A stretch of 16,115 nt of DNA from JAAUTS01 sp038250235 (GTDB lineage Bacteria; Verrucomicrobiota; Verrucomicrobiia; Methylacidiphilales; JAAUTS01), in the NCBI GenBank assembly GCA_038250235.1, contig JBBSCO010000061.1, positions 1 to 16,115 on the forward strand. The letters are read 5' to 3'. The translations under genes were made by a program, and so were the position numbers. Shown here piece after piece: positions 15,416-16,115 of the stretch. Positions within the stretch are counted from its first letter, which is position 1; each line of letters opens with the position of its first letter. Under the pieces are notes generated by a model. It ran no database searches. It was not told where the DNA came from and saw only the letters and a program-made list of their open reading frames with translations.

Positions 15416-15752
15416 ACCCCTCCCCCGCCTGCTGAAGAAAAGCTGGCCAAAGGAAATCAGGGAGGTGGATGTCGTCTTCGTCACACCCGCTGTCAGTGGA
15501 AAGGTTCATCACGAATTCTTCCACGACCCAACTCCGACTGACGTCATGACGTTCATGCATGGCGAGCTGATTATCTGTCCAGTAATCGCCTTCAAACAAA
15601 AGAAAATCGAAGGCCTGAATTTCGAGGACGAACTACTCACCTACATCATCCACGGCATGCTCCACCTCTGCGGTCGGGACGACCATAGTGACAAGGACTT
15701 CGAGAACATGCAAAAAGAACAAACCAAACTCCGCCAAAAACTCCTCGCCTAG
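15348..15752 (+). CDS. ybeY: Endoribonuclease YbeY (rRNA maturation and ribosome quality control)
   Basis: From GTG at 15348 (VIRLFNRQKRHPLSLKKL) the product is 134 residues, slightly short for YbeY. The frame is open to an ATG at 15291, but homologues start at the (V/M)IxxxNRQ text, so GTG is preferred. It then overlaps the end of the 7TM-HD gene by 68 bases in another frame. YbeY is a metal-dependent RNase acting in 16S rRNA 3'-end maturation. The core is present: DPTPTDVMTF and the zinc motif HGMLHLCGRDDH. Relatives mostly read HGxLHLxGYDH, so the third histidine is one residue later here. Conserved text also includes DFENMQKEQ. It ends the likely phoH operon. The altered spacing also occurs, as far as I recall, in some other phyla, so activity is still expected. 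Confidence 0.92.
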   Translation: MIRLFNRQKRHPLSLKKLQKRIEPLPRLLKKSWPKEIREVDVVFVTPAVSGKVHHEFFHDPTPTDVMTFMHGELIICPVIAFKQKKIEGLNFEDELLTYIIHGMLHLCGRDDHSDKDFENMQKEQTKLRQKLLA

Positions 15753-15884
15753 TCGTAGCTCGGTGCGCCGACCCGACTCCCCCCCATTTTCACTTTCCCC
15801 CTGTAGGCCGTTTCGGCCTGCCCCCCTGTCGGGATGAAACAGCATCCCCTTCCCCACTGTAAGCTCTGTCTGTCCCATTAGCTC
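15753..15884. other. Pyrimidine-rich spacer with a GGCC hairpin after ybeY
   Basis: This stretch contains a perfect hairpin, AGGCCG-TTT-CGGCCT (15805-15819), flanked by C runs on both sides. There is no T run after it on either strand, so it is not a standard intrinsic terminator. No coding frame or RNA family was recognised. It immediately precedes the proposed intron start. Confidence 0.45.
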
Positions 15885-16115
15885 GTGCACCCCCGCCTCT
15901 GCTACGGCGAAGCAGCCGGGCAGCGCTACACTACCCGGGCGCTAGCTAAACGGCTATTCCCACGCAGAAAACACGAATTGCTAGTGTCTGTAGGTGACGC
16001 AGACAAACGAACTTGGCGAGAGCCGCGCAGGTGGAACGTCCCGGCCCCGAAGGGTGTCCGGAGAGCTCTTTTGATGTTGGAAACCTGTTATTTGTTAACG
16101 ACTGACCCCGTTGAA
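15885..16115 (+). mobile_element. Probable 5' part (domain I) of a group II intron, cut by the right edge
   Basis: GTGCA at 15885 matches 4 of 5 bases of the group II 5' end GUGYG. Nested stems follow: CTGCT/AGCAG (15899-15915), CCGGG/CCCGG (15916-15938) and CTAGC/GCTAG (15942-15984). Then come CTGTAGGTGACGCAG (15988-16002), the GNRA-like hairpin GGCGAGAGCC (16015-16024), GGAAC (16033-16037) and TTAACGACTGA (16095-16105). From memory, the Lactococcus Ll.LtrB intron has in the same order CTGTAAGATAACACAG, AGCGAAAGCT, GGGAACAGAGCACGG and GTACGACTGA. The order and spacing agree well. The reverse-transcriptase frame (domain IV) and the domain V/VI end would lie to the right. The exact 5' boundary is tentative; an unrelated structured RNA is the alternative. 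Confidence 0.55.

Noticed and set aside
15805..15819. Hairpin AGGCCG-TTT-CGGCCT as an intrinsic terminator of the phoH-ybeY operon
   Set aside because: It is flanked by C runs rather than followed by T on either strand, so it was listed only as a hairpin in the spacer.
15895..15930. GGCGAAGCAGCC, resembling the signal-recognition-particle RNA tip (GGAAGCAGCC)
   Set aside because: The opposing strand of the loop (the CAGGUCCGGAAGG pattern) is missing; the bases are better explained as a simple CTGCT/AGCAG hairpin.
15885..16115. tmRNA or RNase P RNA as explanation of the structured right end
   Set aside because: No tmRNA tag frame ending in an Ala-Ala stop and no tRNA-like T-loop were found, nor the RNase P GAGGAAAGTCC and AGAGCGCACC-type landmarks.

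Overview
The window looks like a bacterial chromosome of roughly 50-55% G+C. I read it as a member of the Verrucomicrobiota, or a close PVC relative. The basis is the neighbourhoods (cinA-recA; phoH, 7TM-HD phosphohydrolase, ybeY), the style of the LysR regulator, secreted proteins with an OB-fold tail, and the scarcity of Shine-Dalgarno sequences before start codons. The lineage is inferred from familiarity, not from a database search.

Left part (1-4284), surface and exported proteins. A minus-strand gene runs off the left edge. It encodes a secreted protein made of about twelve 32-38-residue repeats, probably an adhesin or autotransporter passenger. A gene-poor interval (1454-1814) carries a near-copy of the first 28 bases of cinA. 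Two convergent genes follow: a small exported protein with an OB-fold-like domain, and a larger exported protein anchored by a C-terminal membrane helix.

Middle (4285-8034). cinA and recA form a likely operon ending at a strong bidirectional terminator shared with convergent rpiB. Upstream of rpiB lie about 800 bases of decayed accessory DNA: an apparently intact antitoxin, a RelE/ParE-type toxin pseudogene broken by a frameshift and a stop, and weaker remnants resembling the starts of a HigA antitoxin and an Ldh2-type dehydrogenase.

Right half (8035-15752). A minus-strand pair, plsC followed by a very large polytopic DUF2339 protein, is probably translationally coupled. A LysR regulator is divergent from plsC, with an inverted repeat in its promoter region. 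After a REP-like inverted repeat come phoH, a 7TM-HD phosphodiesterase without its usual extracellular domain, and ybeY, which overlaps its neighbour by 68 bases. By family, this cluster links RNA processing and ribosome maturation (PhoH, YbeY) with cyclic-di-AMP turnover.

Right edge (15753-16115). The DNA after ybeY is non-coding and strongly structured. From about 15885 it resembles the 5' end and domain I of a group II intron, whose reverse-transcriptase gene would lie outside the window.
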